Assembly: GCA_965140555.1 (NCBI GenBank)
Contig: OZ223260.1
Coordinates: 186,001-250,000, forward strand
Reading direction: 5' to 3'
Origin: UBA1351 sp965140555
Lineage (GTDB): Bacteria > Bacillota > Clostridia > Lachnospirales > Vallitaleaceae
Length of the DNA stretch: 64,000 nucleotides
Part shown: piece by piece, positions 18,085-27,011 of the stretch
Layout of the letters: each line of letters opens with the position of its first letter
Numbering within the stretch: the stretch's first letter is position 1
Translations under genes and position numbers: made by a program
The notes under the pieces: model-generated
What the model was told of the DNA's origin: nothing
The model's input: the letters and a program-made list of their open reading frames with translations, nothing else
The model's database searches: none

Positions 18085-19245
18085 ATGAATAGAAAGCAAA
18101 TAATAGGTATTGTCGGTGTCGGTGTTGTTGCTGTTTTGATATTAGTGTCCTTTTGGTTGAGTCGTCCGGTTGTTGAAGATGATACAGTCGCTGACTTTGG
18201 AGGTGAGGAAGACGTTGCAACGACGGATGAAACAACAGTAGAAGAGGATGGAGTCGAGGATTTGACTGATAAAGAGCCGGAAGTGGTACCGGATGAACCG
18301 GAAGTTCAAGAGCCTCAGCTACCGCTTTCTCATTTGACAGGATTGCCGATATCGGAAGAAGCCTATGCAAGACGACCGATTGGTATTATGATTAGTAATA
18401 TAAAAACTGCTTTACCTCAATATGGTGTAAGCAGGGCCGATGTCATATATGAAACCTTAGTTGAAGGTGGGATTGTACGTATGTTTGCTGTTTTTCAAGA
18501 TTTTGATGAAACAGCTTCCAAAATTGGACCGATAAGAAGTTCAAGACATTATTTTCTTGATTTTGCATTAGACCATGATGCCATTTATACTCATGTCGGT
18601 CAATCAACATATGCAATCAAAGCGTTTAAGCAACTAGATGTAGATCGTTTTTATGGTATTAGTTATATGGACAACATGTTAATATTCTATGATGAGAATA
18701 GACGGCGTCCTCATAGTACGTTTACAGATTTTGATCATTTGATGAACACTTGGGATGAAGTCGGCTATCGTAAAGAGCCCAAAGATATCGTTGATAAGTT
18801 GCAGTTTGATGCAGAAAATGCAAAATATACGAATCAAGATGCTGTCTCTTATATAAAGTTAGACTATTCATCAGGGCAAGGAACGAATCCGGAGTTTCAG
18901 TATAATGAAGATGAGAAAGTGTATTATCGTGATCAATTTGGAGAACCCCATGTAGATGCTGAAAATGATGTTCAACTGAGTTTTACGAATATTGTGGTTC
19001 AATTCACCGATATATGGCGTATACCCGGAGATGAATTGAAGTGCATGGACATGACTCTTATTGGAGAAGGAGATGGTCTTGCCTTTACGAATGGCAAGCG
19101 CATTCCGATTCGTTGGAAGAAATCCGATCATTATACTCCGACCCAATATTATATGGAAGATGGGTCACCCCTTAAATTAAACCCCGGAAAAACAATGATC
19201 AGTGTGTATCCTAATAATCGTATTGATGACATAATAATGGAGTGA
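18085..19245 (+). CDS. DUF3048 (YerB-like) membrane-anchored protein
   Basis: 386 residues. An N-terminal transmembrane anchor (about residues 5-25, no lipobox Cys) is followed by a strongly acidic linker (about 30-75), then the DUF3048 pair of domains starting HLTGLPISEEAYARRPIGIM and containing GVSRADVIYETLVEGGIVRM and the GPIRSSRHYF block. The soluble part should face the outside. YerB of Bacillus subtilis is the named relative; its function is unknown. It lies between ybeY (19 bp) and cdd (overlap in the intergenic ribosome binding site), suggesting one operon. Confidence 0.85.
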   Translation: MNRKQIIGIVGVGVVAVLILVSFWLSRPVVEDDTVADFGGEEDVATTDETTVEEDGVEDLTDKEPEVVPDEPEVQEPQLPLSHLTGLPISEEAYARRPIGIMISNIKTALPQYGVSRADVIYETLVEGGIVRMFAVFQDFDETASKIGPIRSSRHYFLDFALDHDAIYTHVGQSTYAIKAFKQLDVDRFYGISYMDNMLIFYDENRRRPHSTFTDFDHLMNTWDEVGYRKEPKDIVDKLQFDAENAKYTNQDAVSYIKLDYSSGQGTNPEFQYNEDEKVYYRDQFGEPHVDAENDVQLSFTNIVVQFTDIWRIPGDELKCMDMTLIGEGDGLAFTNGKRIPIRWKKSDHYTPTQYYMEDGSPLKLNPGKTMISVYPNNRIDDIIME

Positions 19246-19250
19246 TAAAA

Positions 19251-19658
19251 ATGGAAAATAAACAACATCGAGAGTTAATTGAAGCAGCAAAAAAAGCGCG
19301 AGAATATGCCTATACGCCTTATTCCGGATTTGATGTAGGAGCAGCGATTCGTACGAAAGACGGGAAAATTTATACAGGCTGTAATATAGAAAACTCCTCC
19401 TTTGGAGCGACAAACTGTGCAGAACGGACAGCTTTATTCAAAGCGATTTCTGAGGGAGAAAAAGAATTTGAAACGATTGCCGTTGTTAGCTCGGCCAATG
19501 ACGTTACATATCCATGTGGCATATGTCGTCAAGTTATGGCTGAACATATGCCGGATGCAACCATTGTTTATGAAGATAGTGAGGGCCGATTGGTAGAATC
19601 ATCTGTTAAAGAAGTGCTACCTTATATGTTTGATAACGAAATCCCAAATAAGAAATAG
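19251..19658 (+). CDS. cdd: Cytidine deaminase
   Basis: Deaminates cytidine and deoxycytidine for pyrimidine salvage. 135 residues, the homotetrameric short form. Zinc and catalytic residues are visible: GCNIENSSFGATNCAERTAL holds the Cys ligand and catalytic Glu of the CAE motif, and PCGICRQVMAEH provides the other two Cys ligands. Start ATG at 19251 is preceded by GGAG (19239-19242); the GTG at 19242 is part of that site and is rejected. Association with ybeY is common in Firmicutes, although era and dgkA are not in this cluster. Confidence 0.95.
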   Translation: MENKQHRELIEAAKKAREYAYTPYSGFDVGAAIRTKDGKIYTGCNIENSSFGATNCAERTALFKAISEGEKEFETIAVVSSANDVTYPCGICRQVMAEHMPDATIVYEDSEGRLVESSVKEVLPYMFDNEIPNKK

Positions 19659-19673
19659 AGAAGAGAGGGTATT

Positions 19674-21275
19674 ATGGAAGGTAGTAGACGTAAGTCAAGT
19701 AATTTATTAGTGCAAGGGTCTATACTGGCTATTGCTTCATTGATTGTTCGACTGATAGGGCTATTATATCGTATCCCGTTAGTTAATATATTAGAAGATG
19801 AAGGTACGGGTTATTATGGCGTTGCCTACAATGTCTACAGTTTCTTGCTTATTATTTCATCATATGGTTTTCCGGCTGCAATTTCTAAAATTGTTGCCAG
19901 CCGTTTAACCATGCATCGTTACAGAGAAGCCAATCAAATATTTAAAGCAGGATTAGTGTTAGGACTTGTTATAGGATTGGTGTTTACATCAATTTTGTAT
20001 TTTGGTTCGACGGAAATTGCCATATTAATGGGACTCCCCGGAGCCAATATAGCGATCAAAGGATTAGCTCCGGCGCTGTTTATTTTTAGTGTGATGTCGG
20101 TATTCAGAGGGTATTTTCAAGGGATGAATACGATGATGCCGACGGCAATCAGTCAAATTATTGAACAGGTTTTTAATGCAATTTTTAGTATTGTTTTTGC
20201 AACGCTCTTACTTCAAAGTGGTTTGGAGTATGGTGCAGCAGGTTCAAGTTTAGGAACCGGAACCGGTGCATTATTTGCGTTGATTTTCCTTATCTTTATC
20301 TACTATTTGTCACGCCCCATGATTCATCGATCTATTGAGCATGATAAGCATCCTCAAGAAGGTAATCTGTTCGGATTTTGGAAGATCATACTCATGACAA
20401 GTGTCCCCATGGTATTGGGGACATCGGCTTTTCATTTAACGAATCTAGTCGATTCGTCAATGTTTAATCATGCCTTATCCTTCCATGGCTATTCCGACGT
20501 ACAAGTTGGTTCATTATCAGGGATACTGGAAGGTAAGTATAAGATTTTGGTGACTTTACCGGTAGCTATAGCTTCGGCTATGTCCACAGCTGCAATACCA
20601 AGCATTACAGCGTCAATGGTTCGAAAGGATAACCAATTACTGCAAAGTAAAATTGACTTGGCTATTCGAACAGTGTTGATGATAACGATACCGGCGACGG
20701 TAGGTCTCTTTTTATTGGCAAAACCTATTTTGTTATTACTATTTACAGATATAACGTATATAGAGGTGACGGTTAGTATTTTACAATTAGGAACCTTATC
20801 CATCGTACTGTTTGCCTTATCAACGATTTCCATTGGAATTCTTCAGGGGCTAGATCACTTAGGCATACCGATTCGACATGCATTGATATCACTACTTATT
20901 AAGGTTGTGTTTAATCTGCTGTTCTTATTCCTGATTAATATGAATTTGTACGGTATGGTATTAACAAATATTATTTTTGCCGGATGTTCTGCCTATCTGA
21001 ATTTCAGGTCGGTGAAAAAGCTTGCCGGTATTCAGCTGAATGTATATAAGACCGTTATCGCTCCTGTGATGAGTTCCTTAATTATGGGAGGCTTTATATT
21101 GATAGGATATAAGTTGCTCTTAATGATATCAAAAGCTCATGCAATGGTTTTGTTGATTATACCATTTGCCGTTGTAATATACGGTGTATGCCTTCTCGTT
21201 TTTAAGGCATTTACTAAAGAGGAGTTGGAACAAATACCTTTTGGCAACAAGTTAACGCGTTTTATGAGGAGCTAA
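19674..21275 (+). CDS. SpoVB/MurJ-type lipid-linked oligosaccharide flippase
   Basis: 533 residues, about 14 predicted membrane helices, MOP superfamily. The opening (GSILAIASLIVRLIGLLYRIPL) and the GYYGVAYNVYSFLLIISSYGFPAAISK segment match the PST/SpoVB/YtgP branch that flips lipid II or related undecaprenyl-linked precursors across the membrane. I cannot separate a vegetative MurJ role from a sporulation-specific SpoVB role by sequence alone; no sporulation promoter was recognised. It follows cdd by 15 bp with an AGAGAGGG ribosome binding site. Confidence 0.85.
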   Translation: MEGSRRKSSNLLVQGSILAIASLIVRLIGLLYRIPLVNILEDEGTGYYGVAYNVYSFLLIISSYGFPAAISKIVASRLTMHRYREANQIFKAGLVLGLVIGLVFTSILYFGSTEIAILMGLPGANIAIKGLAPALFIFSVMSVFRGYFQGMNTMMPTAISQIIEQVFNAIFSIVFATLLLQSGLEYGAAGSSLGTGTGALFALIFLIFIYYLSRPMIHRSIEHDKHPQEGNLFGFWKIILMTSVPMVLGTSAFHLTNLVDSSMFNHALSFHGYSDVQVGSLSGILEGKYKILVTLPVAIASAMSTAAIPSITASMVRKDNQLLQSKIDLAIRTVLMITIPATVGLFLLAKPILLLLFTDITYIEVTVSILQLGTLSIVLFALSTISIGILQGLDHLGIPIRHALISLLIKVVFNLLFLFLINMNLYGMVLTNIIFAGCSAYLNFRSVKKLAGIQLNVYKTVIAPVMSSLIMGGFILIGYKLLLMISKAHAMVLLIIPFAVVIYGVCLLVFKAFTKEELEQIPFGNKLTRFMRS

Positions 21276-21277
21276 AT

Positions 21278-22510
21278 ATGGCAAGAAAAAAAGTAATCAT
21301 CGTTGGTGGAGGAATGGCCGGAATGTTTGCGGCATGGAATCTGGCCAAAGAGGGTGCAAAAGTAACCTTACTGGAACGCAATAGTAAGGTGGGGAAAAAG
21401 ATATTAGCGACAGGAAATGGTCGTTGTAATATAACGAATCAAAAGCTAGAAAAATCAAGGTATCATAGTGAAACGAAAAATCTTTATGATTCTACGATAC
21501 AATTGTGTCCTTTAGATAAAACACGTGAGCTTCTTTATGAATTAGGTATAGAATTAGTAGGGCTTGAAAGTGGTAAACTATATCCCCGAAGTATGAAAGC
21601 AAGTGATGTTGTTAAGGCTATGCTCTATGCCTGCGAAGAAGCGGGGGTTGATATCTGCTATGAAGCAAGAGTATCGGCAATTCAGTATGACAAAAAGTAT
21701 AAAGTGATAACGGAGGATAAGGTTTATTATGCCCCTTATGTTATCGTGGCTACCGGTGGAAAGAGTTACAGTGACTCCGGCTCATCAGGAGATGGCTATA
21801 CGTTGGCTAAGACGTTCGGGCATCATATTGTAACCCCGAAGGCATCGATTGTTCAACTGCAAACATCGGGGTTGAATCACAAAGCGTTAAAAGGCATTAA
21901 AACAGTCGGAAAGGTTTCCTTAATCGATGAACAGGGACAGATTTTACGTGAGGACACGGATGAAATCTTGTTTACGGACTATGGATTATCCGGTCCGGCT
22001 ATTTTACAAGTTTCATCCCATGTAGAACCGGCTTTATCTAAGGGAGAATCCCTCACCGTGGCTATGGATTTGGTGCCGACGATGTCGCAAGATGAATTGG
22101 ATACCATACTTATAGAGCGTTTTAGTCGATTTTCGGCGCGAAGTGTTTTGGATAGTTTTATTGGGTTTATGGAATTACGACTCGTGCAAGCGTTAATGAC
22201 CCATATGGATCTGTCCATTCACGAGAAAGCAGGGAATATAACCAAAAAGGCCAGACAACGTTTAGTTCATGAACTAAAGGGTGTTCAGGAAGTGGTAACA
22301 GGAACCCATTTATGGAATCAAGCCCAAGTAACGAAGGGTGGCGTAAGCTGTCTGGAGGTTGATGAACAATCCTTAGAATCCTTAAAGTCACCGGGGTTGT
22401 TTTTTGCCGGTGAAGTGTTAGATATGGATGGTGATTGTGGTGGGTTCAACCTTCAATTTGCCATGAGTAGCAGTTATATAATTTCCCAATCGATTATAGA
22501 AAGTGATTAA
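21278..22510 (+). CDS. HI0933/YhiN-family FAD-binding oxidoreductase
   Basis: 410 residues. Dinucleotide-binding motif GGGMAGMFAAWNLAKEGAKV, the family signature KVGKKILATGNGRCNITN, ATGGKSYSDSGSSGDGY, and C-terminal VTKGGVSCLEVD ... GLFFAGEVLDMDGDCGGFNL are all standard. Such proteins are annotated as aminoacetone oxidase family flavoproteins but the physiological substrate is unknown. It starts 2 bp after the flippase gene and its stop lies 1 bp before the next start, so translation is likely coupled. Confidence 0.88.
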   Translation: MARKKVIIVGGGMAGMFAAWNLAKEGAKVTLLERNSKVGKKILATGNGRCNITNQKLEKSRYHSETKNLYDSTIQLCPLDKTRELLYELGIELVGLESGKLYPRSMKASDVVKAMLYACEEAGVDICYEARVSAIQYDKKYKVITEDKVYYAPYVIVATGGKSYSDSGSSGDGYTLAKTFGHHIVTPKASIVQLQTSGLNHKALKGIKTVGKVSLIDEQGQILREDTDEILFTDYGLSGPAILQVSSHVEPALSKGESLTVAMDLVPTMSQDELDTILIERFSRFSARSVLDSFIGFMELRLVQALMTHMDLSIHEKAGNITKKARQRLVHELKGVQEVVTGTHLWNQAQVTKGGVSCLEVDEQSLESLKSPGLFFAGEVLDMDGDCGGFNLQFAMSSSYIISQSIIESD

Positions 22511-22511
22511 C

Positions 22512-24137
22512 ATGATAGCATATAAAATAGCAAATATTCAATTACCTATTCAACATAAGGACGAGGCATTGTACAACGAAATTGCAACACGATGTCATAT
22601 CCAAGGGAATCAGATTATGAATCTTGAGATTCTCAAGCAGTCTATTGATGCACGAAAAAAACCTCAGCTCTATTGGGTTTATACGCTTTCTTTTGAGGTG
22701 GAACACCCTATTGTGGATAAGTGGATCAAAAAAAATAATATTCAAGTCCATACAGTCAAAAAGTATACGTTGCCAAAAAAACGAACCTATTCAAAGCGTC
22801 CTGTGGTCATAGGGTCCGGCCCGGCAGGCTTGTTTGCTGCGTATCTTTTGGCGATAGCAGGAATGTGCCCAATTATTGTAGAACGGGGCGCAGAGGCCGA
22901 CAAACGTCAGGAAGATATTGATTCTTTTCACAAAACAGGCCAATTAAAGCCTTCCTCGAACATCCAATTTGGTGAGGGAGGAGCCGGAACCTTTTCGGAT
23001 GGGAAGTTAAATACGGGTGTCAAAGATAAGTTTTTACGTAAAGGATTTGTGTTAGATACCTTCATAAAATACGGAGCAGACCCATCTATAGGCTATATGA
23101 ATAAACCGCATATAGGAACAGACTATCTTATTCTATGGCTTAAGAATATGCGTCAGGCCATAGAACAGATGGGTGGAACGTATTATTTCAATACAAGGAT
23201 GACAAAGCTTATATATGAGGACGGACATGTACGTGGTGTTCACTGTATTCGAAACGGTGAGCCGATAACCTTTGAAACGGATCATGTGGTATTGGCAATC
23301 GGTCACAGTGCCAGAGATACATTTCGTCAACTTCATGATGACGGTATAACCATGGAAGCTAAGCCATTTGCCATGGGATTACGCATTGAACATCCTCAAG
23401 AAATTATTGACACGCGTCAATATGGGCGTGAAAATGCCGAAAGTGGTTTTCTACCTGCAGCGGACTATAAGTTGACACATCAAAGTAGTAACGGTCGAGG
23501 TGTGTACAGCTTTTGTATGTGTCCGGGGGGATTGGTTGTTAATGCATCCAGTCATGAAGGATACCTTGTATGTAACGGAATGAGTTACTTTGCCAGAGAT
23601 TTATCTCACGCTAATAGTGCTATCATCGTATCTATATCACGAGATGATTATGAGGATGAAGGTGTATTGGCCGGTGTGGAATTTCAAGAAAAATGGGAGC
23701 GAAAGGCATATGAATTGACGCGCGGAACGTATGCGTTGCCGACACAGTCTTATGGTGCGTTTTATAAGAGTGTTACAGGTCTTAGTAAAGTACCTCTTGG
23801 CGGAATGATACAGCCTATGGATTCCAGTTCACCTTCTATGACGATGGAGGCAGATCTTAGCAGGTGTTTACCAAGGTATGTCGCTGAAAGTGTTGTAGAG
23901 GGTATAGAAGCCTTTGGTCGTAAAATAAAGGGATTTAATCATGAAAATGCACGTTTAGTCGGGGTAGAGACTCGAACTTCTTCGCCGGTCCGTATTCTTC
24001 GAGATGAGCATTTCCTATCCAATATAACAGGTCTTTATCCGGCAGGAGAAGGTGCCGGTTATGCCGGTGGTATTATGAGTGCTGCTATGGATGGCATAAA
24101 AGTTGCCGAAGCTATTTTGGATACAGTAGAAATATAA
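22512..24137 (+). CDS. FAD-dependent oxidoreductase, COG2509 type
   Basis: 541 residues. An N-terminal domain of about 95 residues precedes the FAD-binding motif VIGSGPAGLFAAYLLAIAG; NIQFGEGGAGTFSDGKLNTG, MCPGGLVVNASS and the C-terminal YPAGEGAGYAGGIMSAAMDGIK block are family signatures of an uncharacterised dehydrogenase group. I start at the ATG at 22512; a GTG at 22503 lies inside the previous gene. The product differs strongly from its FAD-binding neighbour, so this is not a tandem duplication. The operon ends at a strong bidirectional terminator. Confidence 0.85.
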   Translation: MIAYKIANIQLPIQHKDEALYNEIATRCHIQGNQIMNLEILKQSIDARKKPQLYWVYTLSFEVEHPIVDKWIKKNNIQVHTVKKYTLPKKRTYSKRPVVIGSGPAGLFAAYLLAIAGMCPIIVERGAEADKRQEDIDSFHKTGQLKPSSNIQFGEGGAGTFSDGKLNTGVKDKFLRKGFVLDTFIKYGADPSIGYMNKPHIGTDYLILWLKNMRQAIEQMGGTYYFNTRMTKLIYEDGHVRGVHCIRNGEPITFETDHVVLAIGHSARDTFRQLHDDGITMEAKPFAMGLRIEHPQEIIDTRQYGRENAESGFLPAADYKLTHQSSNGRGVYSFCMCPGGLVVNASSHEGYLVCNGMSYFARDLSHANSAIIVSISRDDYEDEGVLAGVEFQEKWERKAYELTRGTYALPTQSYGAFYKSVTGLSKVPLGGMIQPMDSSSPSMTMEADLSRCLPRYVAESVVEGIEAFGRKIKGFNHENARLVGVETRTSSPVRILRDEHFLSNITGLYPAGEGAGYAGGIMSAAMDGIKVAEAILDTVEI

Positions 24138-24150
24138 TAAACAATAATAA

Positions 24151-24193
24151 AAAAAGGTTGTTGCATGAATATAGAACATGCAACAACCTTTTT
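24151..24193. terminator. Bidirectional terminator between convergent genes
   Basis: 17-bp perfect stem (24151-24167 and 24177-24193) with A-tract on the left and T-tract on the right, 9-nt loop. It serves the + strand oxidoreductase operon and the - strand carboxypeptidase. Confidence 0.93.
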
Positions 24194-24205
24194 ATGATTT
24201 TCTGT

Positions 24206-25708
24206 TTAGTCGAGGTCGTAGATTGATGAGAATTTATTTGTGAGATAGTCTACAAAATAGCTTGGGTTAAAAGCTTCGCCGGTTGCTGACTTAATAATCT
24301 CAGCCGGTTTTTTTGTTGAGCCAAATCGGTGAATATGTGATGCTAACCAATCCAAAATCGGTTGTAAGTTTCCATCACTCAGTAGGGTATCTACATCGAT
24401 ATCTTTACGCATATAGTGTTCAAATTGAGCAGCATAAGCACTTCCTAAGGCATAAGATGGGAAGTATCCGAAGAGACCTTCCGACCAGTGAACATCTTGT
24501 AATACACCCACTTTGTCCGATGACGGACGAATACCTAAGTATTCTTCATATTTGTCGTTCCACAACGCCGGAATATCATCGACAGCGATATCTTCGCTCA
24601 TGAGTTTTTTCTCGATTTCATAGCGAATCATGATATGCAGTGGATAGGTGACCTCGTCTGCGTCAATACGAACGAGTGATGGTTGAACATGGTTCATCGC
24701 TTTGATAAAAGGATCGAGATCAACACCGTTTAATTGTTCCGGAAAATATGTTTTTAGTATTGGTAACTGTTTTGCCCAAAAGGCTTTGGAACGTCCGAAA
24801 TTATTTTCATAAATTCTAGACTGAGATTCATGAATACCCATAGATACACCGGTAGCCAAACGGCTGACCCCTAATTCATCGGCTATATTTTGCTCGTATA
24901 GACCATGACCTGTTTCGTGTATAGTGGAGGCAATAGGGTTTAATAAATCCGTTTCATTGTAATGGGTGGTTAGACGAACGTCGTTTTTGGTAAGATTTTG
25001 TGTGAAAGGATGTTCACTTTCTGCCAAGACGCCGGCATCCATACGGAAACCGAGTTGTTCCATAATATAGGTACTAAATTGTTTTTGTTGTTCAATGGGG
25101 AAGCTTTGATTCAAGAAACTTGTATCCGGTGCTTTGGCTTGAGTCAATTTAGCGACAAGAGGGACAATGTCTTCCTTTAAATCAGAAAAGAAACGATCCG
25201 CGGTTTCAACAGTAAGGCCCGGCTCGTAGTCGTTGAGTAACGTATTGTATGGATGACCGTCATAGCCTCTGTAGTCAATAAAGCGACGTTGTGTTTTGAT
25301 GATTTCATCTAAAAACGGAGCAAAGATTGAAAAATCATCAGCATTTTTTGCTTTCTCCCAAGCTTGACTGGAACGTACAATAAGACCTTCATATGCTGCA
25401 TATTCTTTAACAGGTATTTTGGCGAGTTTATCAATATCTTTTTCGTAGAGTTCGAGTTTAGCTATCGTTACAGGGTCTAAGGTTTCTTTTATTTGATTCA
25501 GTTCATCTATAAGTGTAGTGACGTCATCGTTGATTAAGGTATTAAAGCGCATTTCAGATAAAGTCATCATAACCGTTGCTCTGGCTTCGACACCTTGTTT
25601 TGGTGCAAGAGTCATAATATCCCAGCTAATTAATGCATCGGCATAGTCAAAGGATGCGATACGTGTATCAAGATCGTTTAACTGTTGAATAAGTTTTTCT
25701 TTGGACAT
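24206..25708 (-). CDS. M32-family metallocarboxypeptidase
   Basis: 500 residues, the usual size of thermostable carboxypeptidase 1 relatives. The zinc motif HExxH appears as HETGHGLYEQN, followed by the family blocks SMGIHESQSRIYEN, RIDADEVTYPLHIMIRYEIE and LGIRPSSDKVGVLQDVHW. It removes C-terminal residues from peptides in the cytoplasm; no signal peptide is present. The ATG at 25708 is preceded by GGAAGGTG; the GTG inside that site (25717) is an in-frame alternative that I reject. It is a single-gene unit read opposite to its neighbours. Confidence 0.93.
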   Translation of the reverse strand: MSKEKLIQQLNDLDTRIASFDYADALISWDIMTLAPKQGVEARATVMMTLSEMRFNTLINDDVTTLIDELNQIKETLDPVTIAKLELYEKDIDKLAKIPVKEYAAYEGLIVRSSQAWEKAKNADDFSIFAPFLDEIIKTQRRFIDYRGYDGHPYNTLLNDYEPGLTVETADRFFSDLKEDIVPLVAKLTQAKAPDTSFLNQSFPIEQQKQFSTYIMEQLGFRMDAGVLAESEHPFTQNLTKNDVRLTTHYNETDLLNPIASTIHETGHGLYEQNIADELGVSRLATGVSMGIHESQSRIYENNFGRSKAFWAKQLPILKTYFPEQLNGVDLDPFIKAMNHVQPSLVRIDADEVTYPLHIMIRYEIEKKLMSEDIAVDDIPALWNDKYEEYLGIRPSSDKVGVLQDVHWSEGLFGYFPSYALGSAYAAQFEHYMRKDIDVDTLLSDGNLQPILDWLASHIHRFGSTKKPAEIIKSATGEAFNPSYFVDYLTNKFSSIYDLD

Positions 25709-25752
25709 GGTTGTCACCTTCCTAACTATTGTATTTTTTACTTGTATACATG

Positions 25753-25781
25753 ATTATAGCAGATAATTTTCTATATGAAAA
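25753..25781 (-). promoter_or_regulatory. Candidate promoter of the M32 carboxypeptidase
   Basis: On the - strand, TTTTCA (25781-25776), 17-bp spacer, TATAAT (25758-25753), 45 bp before the start codon. Confidence 0.55.
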
Positions 25782-25934
25782 TGCTTATCTTAGAACATTA
25801 TCAAGGATAAGAGACTCTATGGAACTATTTTATGATCGGATACGTCCAATAAGTATCAATAGAGTATTTGGATTGTTCGTTGAGGAATTCCCCACATCGA
25901 TAGAATCCATTTATAAAAAAAGGGAGGTCGTAAC

Positions 25935-26906
25935 ATGAAAGGTAAAGTTCTGATGCTTATTATGGGGGTGTTGTTGCTTGCAGGTTGTGGTTCAAGTAAG
26001 GATGCAATGGTTACAGATACGAGTACCGCGACAGAAGGTGAAGCCCCTAAGAGTGAAGATTATGGACAAGTAATGGAAGATGTATTGACAGAAGAAGAGG
26101 CCGGAGAAAGTTCAGACGACATAGCAGATACCGATGCGATGACCAATGAGGAGCCTCAAAAGCAAAGTGCTACAGAGGAAAAATACATTCAGACATACTA
26201 CTATGATACCGAAACGTTAGAGTTTTCGGAGAGTTTGACACAATTATCTGACATTGTGAGTCGATATAACGGATATTTTGAGAGCTCCTCAATTACAGGA
26301 AGTCCTATCTTAGATGAGAATCCGGAAAATCGACGGGCAGAGTATATTATTCGTATTCCGCTTAATGAAGTGGATGCCTTTATAGAAAAGATAGAAGAAG
26401 GTAAGATGCTTCATATTCGAGATGTACGAAGTGAGAAGGAAAACGTAACGAATCAATATACAGATATATCAGCTAGATTAAAAACCTTAGAGTTACAGGA
26501 AGATAGACTGATTGCTATCCTTGAAGATGCAGATGAATTAGAATACGTTCTTCAACTTGAACGGGAATTATCCGATGTACGATATGATATAGAGCGGTAC
26601 ACATCATCGATACGCCAATTAGATAATAAAATCAATTATATAACAATCCACATGTCCATACGTGAAGTCTATGAGGTAACCCCACGGGAAGAAACGCCGA
26701 GAACATTTTCAGAGCGTTTGAGCATAGGTTTTTCGGAAAGTGTGGAACAATTGAAAGATTTCTTTGTTAATACGGTACTTTGGATTATGACACGAAGTCC
26801 GCTTATCATCACATATCTGGTTGCATTTGGTCTGGTTTTTGTTATAGGGTTAAACGTATGGAGACGTATCAAAAAAAGAACGAAAAATCATTCGAAAGAG
26901 GAATAA
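25935..26906 (+). CDS. DUF4349 lipoprotein
   Basis: 323 residues. Lipoprotein signal with lipobox LLAGC (Cys18), an acidic low-complexity stretch (about residues 25-80), then a DUF4349 domain (YDTETLEFSESLTQLSDIVSRYNGYF, EYIIRIPLNEVDAFIEKI) with a central coiled coil (about 175-225), and a C-terminal transmembrane helix with a basic tail (about 290-323). It should therefore be tethered at both ends of the extracellular domain. Function unknown; some related proteins are encoded with anti-sigma factors, but not here. GGGAGG precedes the ATG. Confidence 0.85.
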   Translation: MKGKVLMLIMGVLLLAGCGSSKDAMVTDTSTATEGEAPKSEDYGQVMEDVLTEEEAGESSDDIADTDAMTNEEPQKQSATEEKYIQTYYYDTETLEFSESLTQLSDIVSRYNGYFESSSITGSPILDENPENRRAEYIIRIPLNEVDAFIEKIEEGKMLHIRDVRSEKENVTNQYTDISARLKTLELQEDRLIAILEDADELEYVLQLERELSDVRYDIERYTSSIRQLDNKINYITIHMSIREVYEVTPREETPRTFSERLSIGFSESVEQLKDFFVNTVLWIMTRSPLIITYLVAFGLVFVIGLNVWRRIKKRTKNHSKEE

Positions 26907-26931
26907 AGATAATATAATGCTAGTCATTCGT

Positions 26932-26960
26932 AAAAAAGTAGAGTAAATTCTACTTTTTTT
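26932..26960 (+). terminator. Terminator after the DUF4349 gene
   Basis: 11-bp stem (26932-26942 and 26949-26959), 6-nt loop, T-run continuing to 26960. Confidence 0.85.
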
Positions 26961-26970
26961 CGTGCCAAAA

Positions 26971-26982
26971 TATGATATCATA
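26971..26982 (+). promoter_or_regulatory. Extended -10 promoter / 12-bp palindrome before the sugar cassette
   Basis: TGATATCAT (26973-26981) fits an extended -10 (TGnTATCAT) with no good -35. The same bases form the perfect palindrome TATGATATCATA (26971-26982), so a regulator could cover the -10. Confidence 0.4.
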
Positions 26983-27011
26983 AAAAGAAGTCTAACTAGG
27001 GTGGGAGCGGT

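Noticed and set aside
25729..25938. Open frame of 69 codons between the M32 and DUF4349 genes
   Set aside because: TTG start without ribosome binding site; it covers the - strand promoter of the carboxypeptidase and runs into the next gene; no recognisable protein features.
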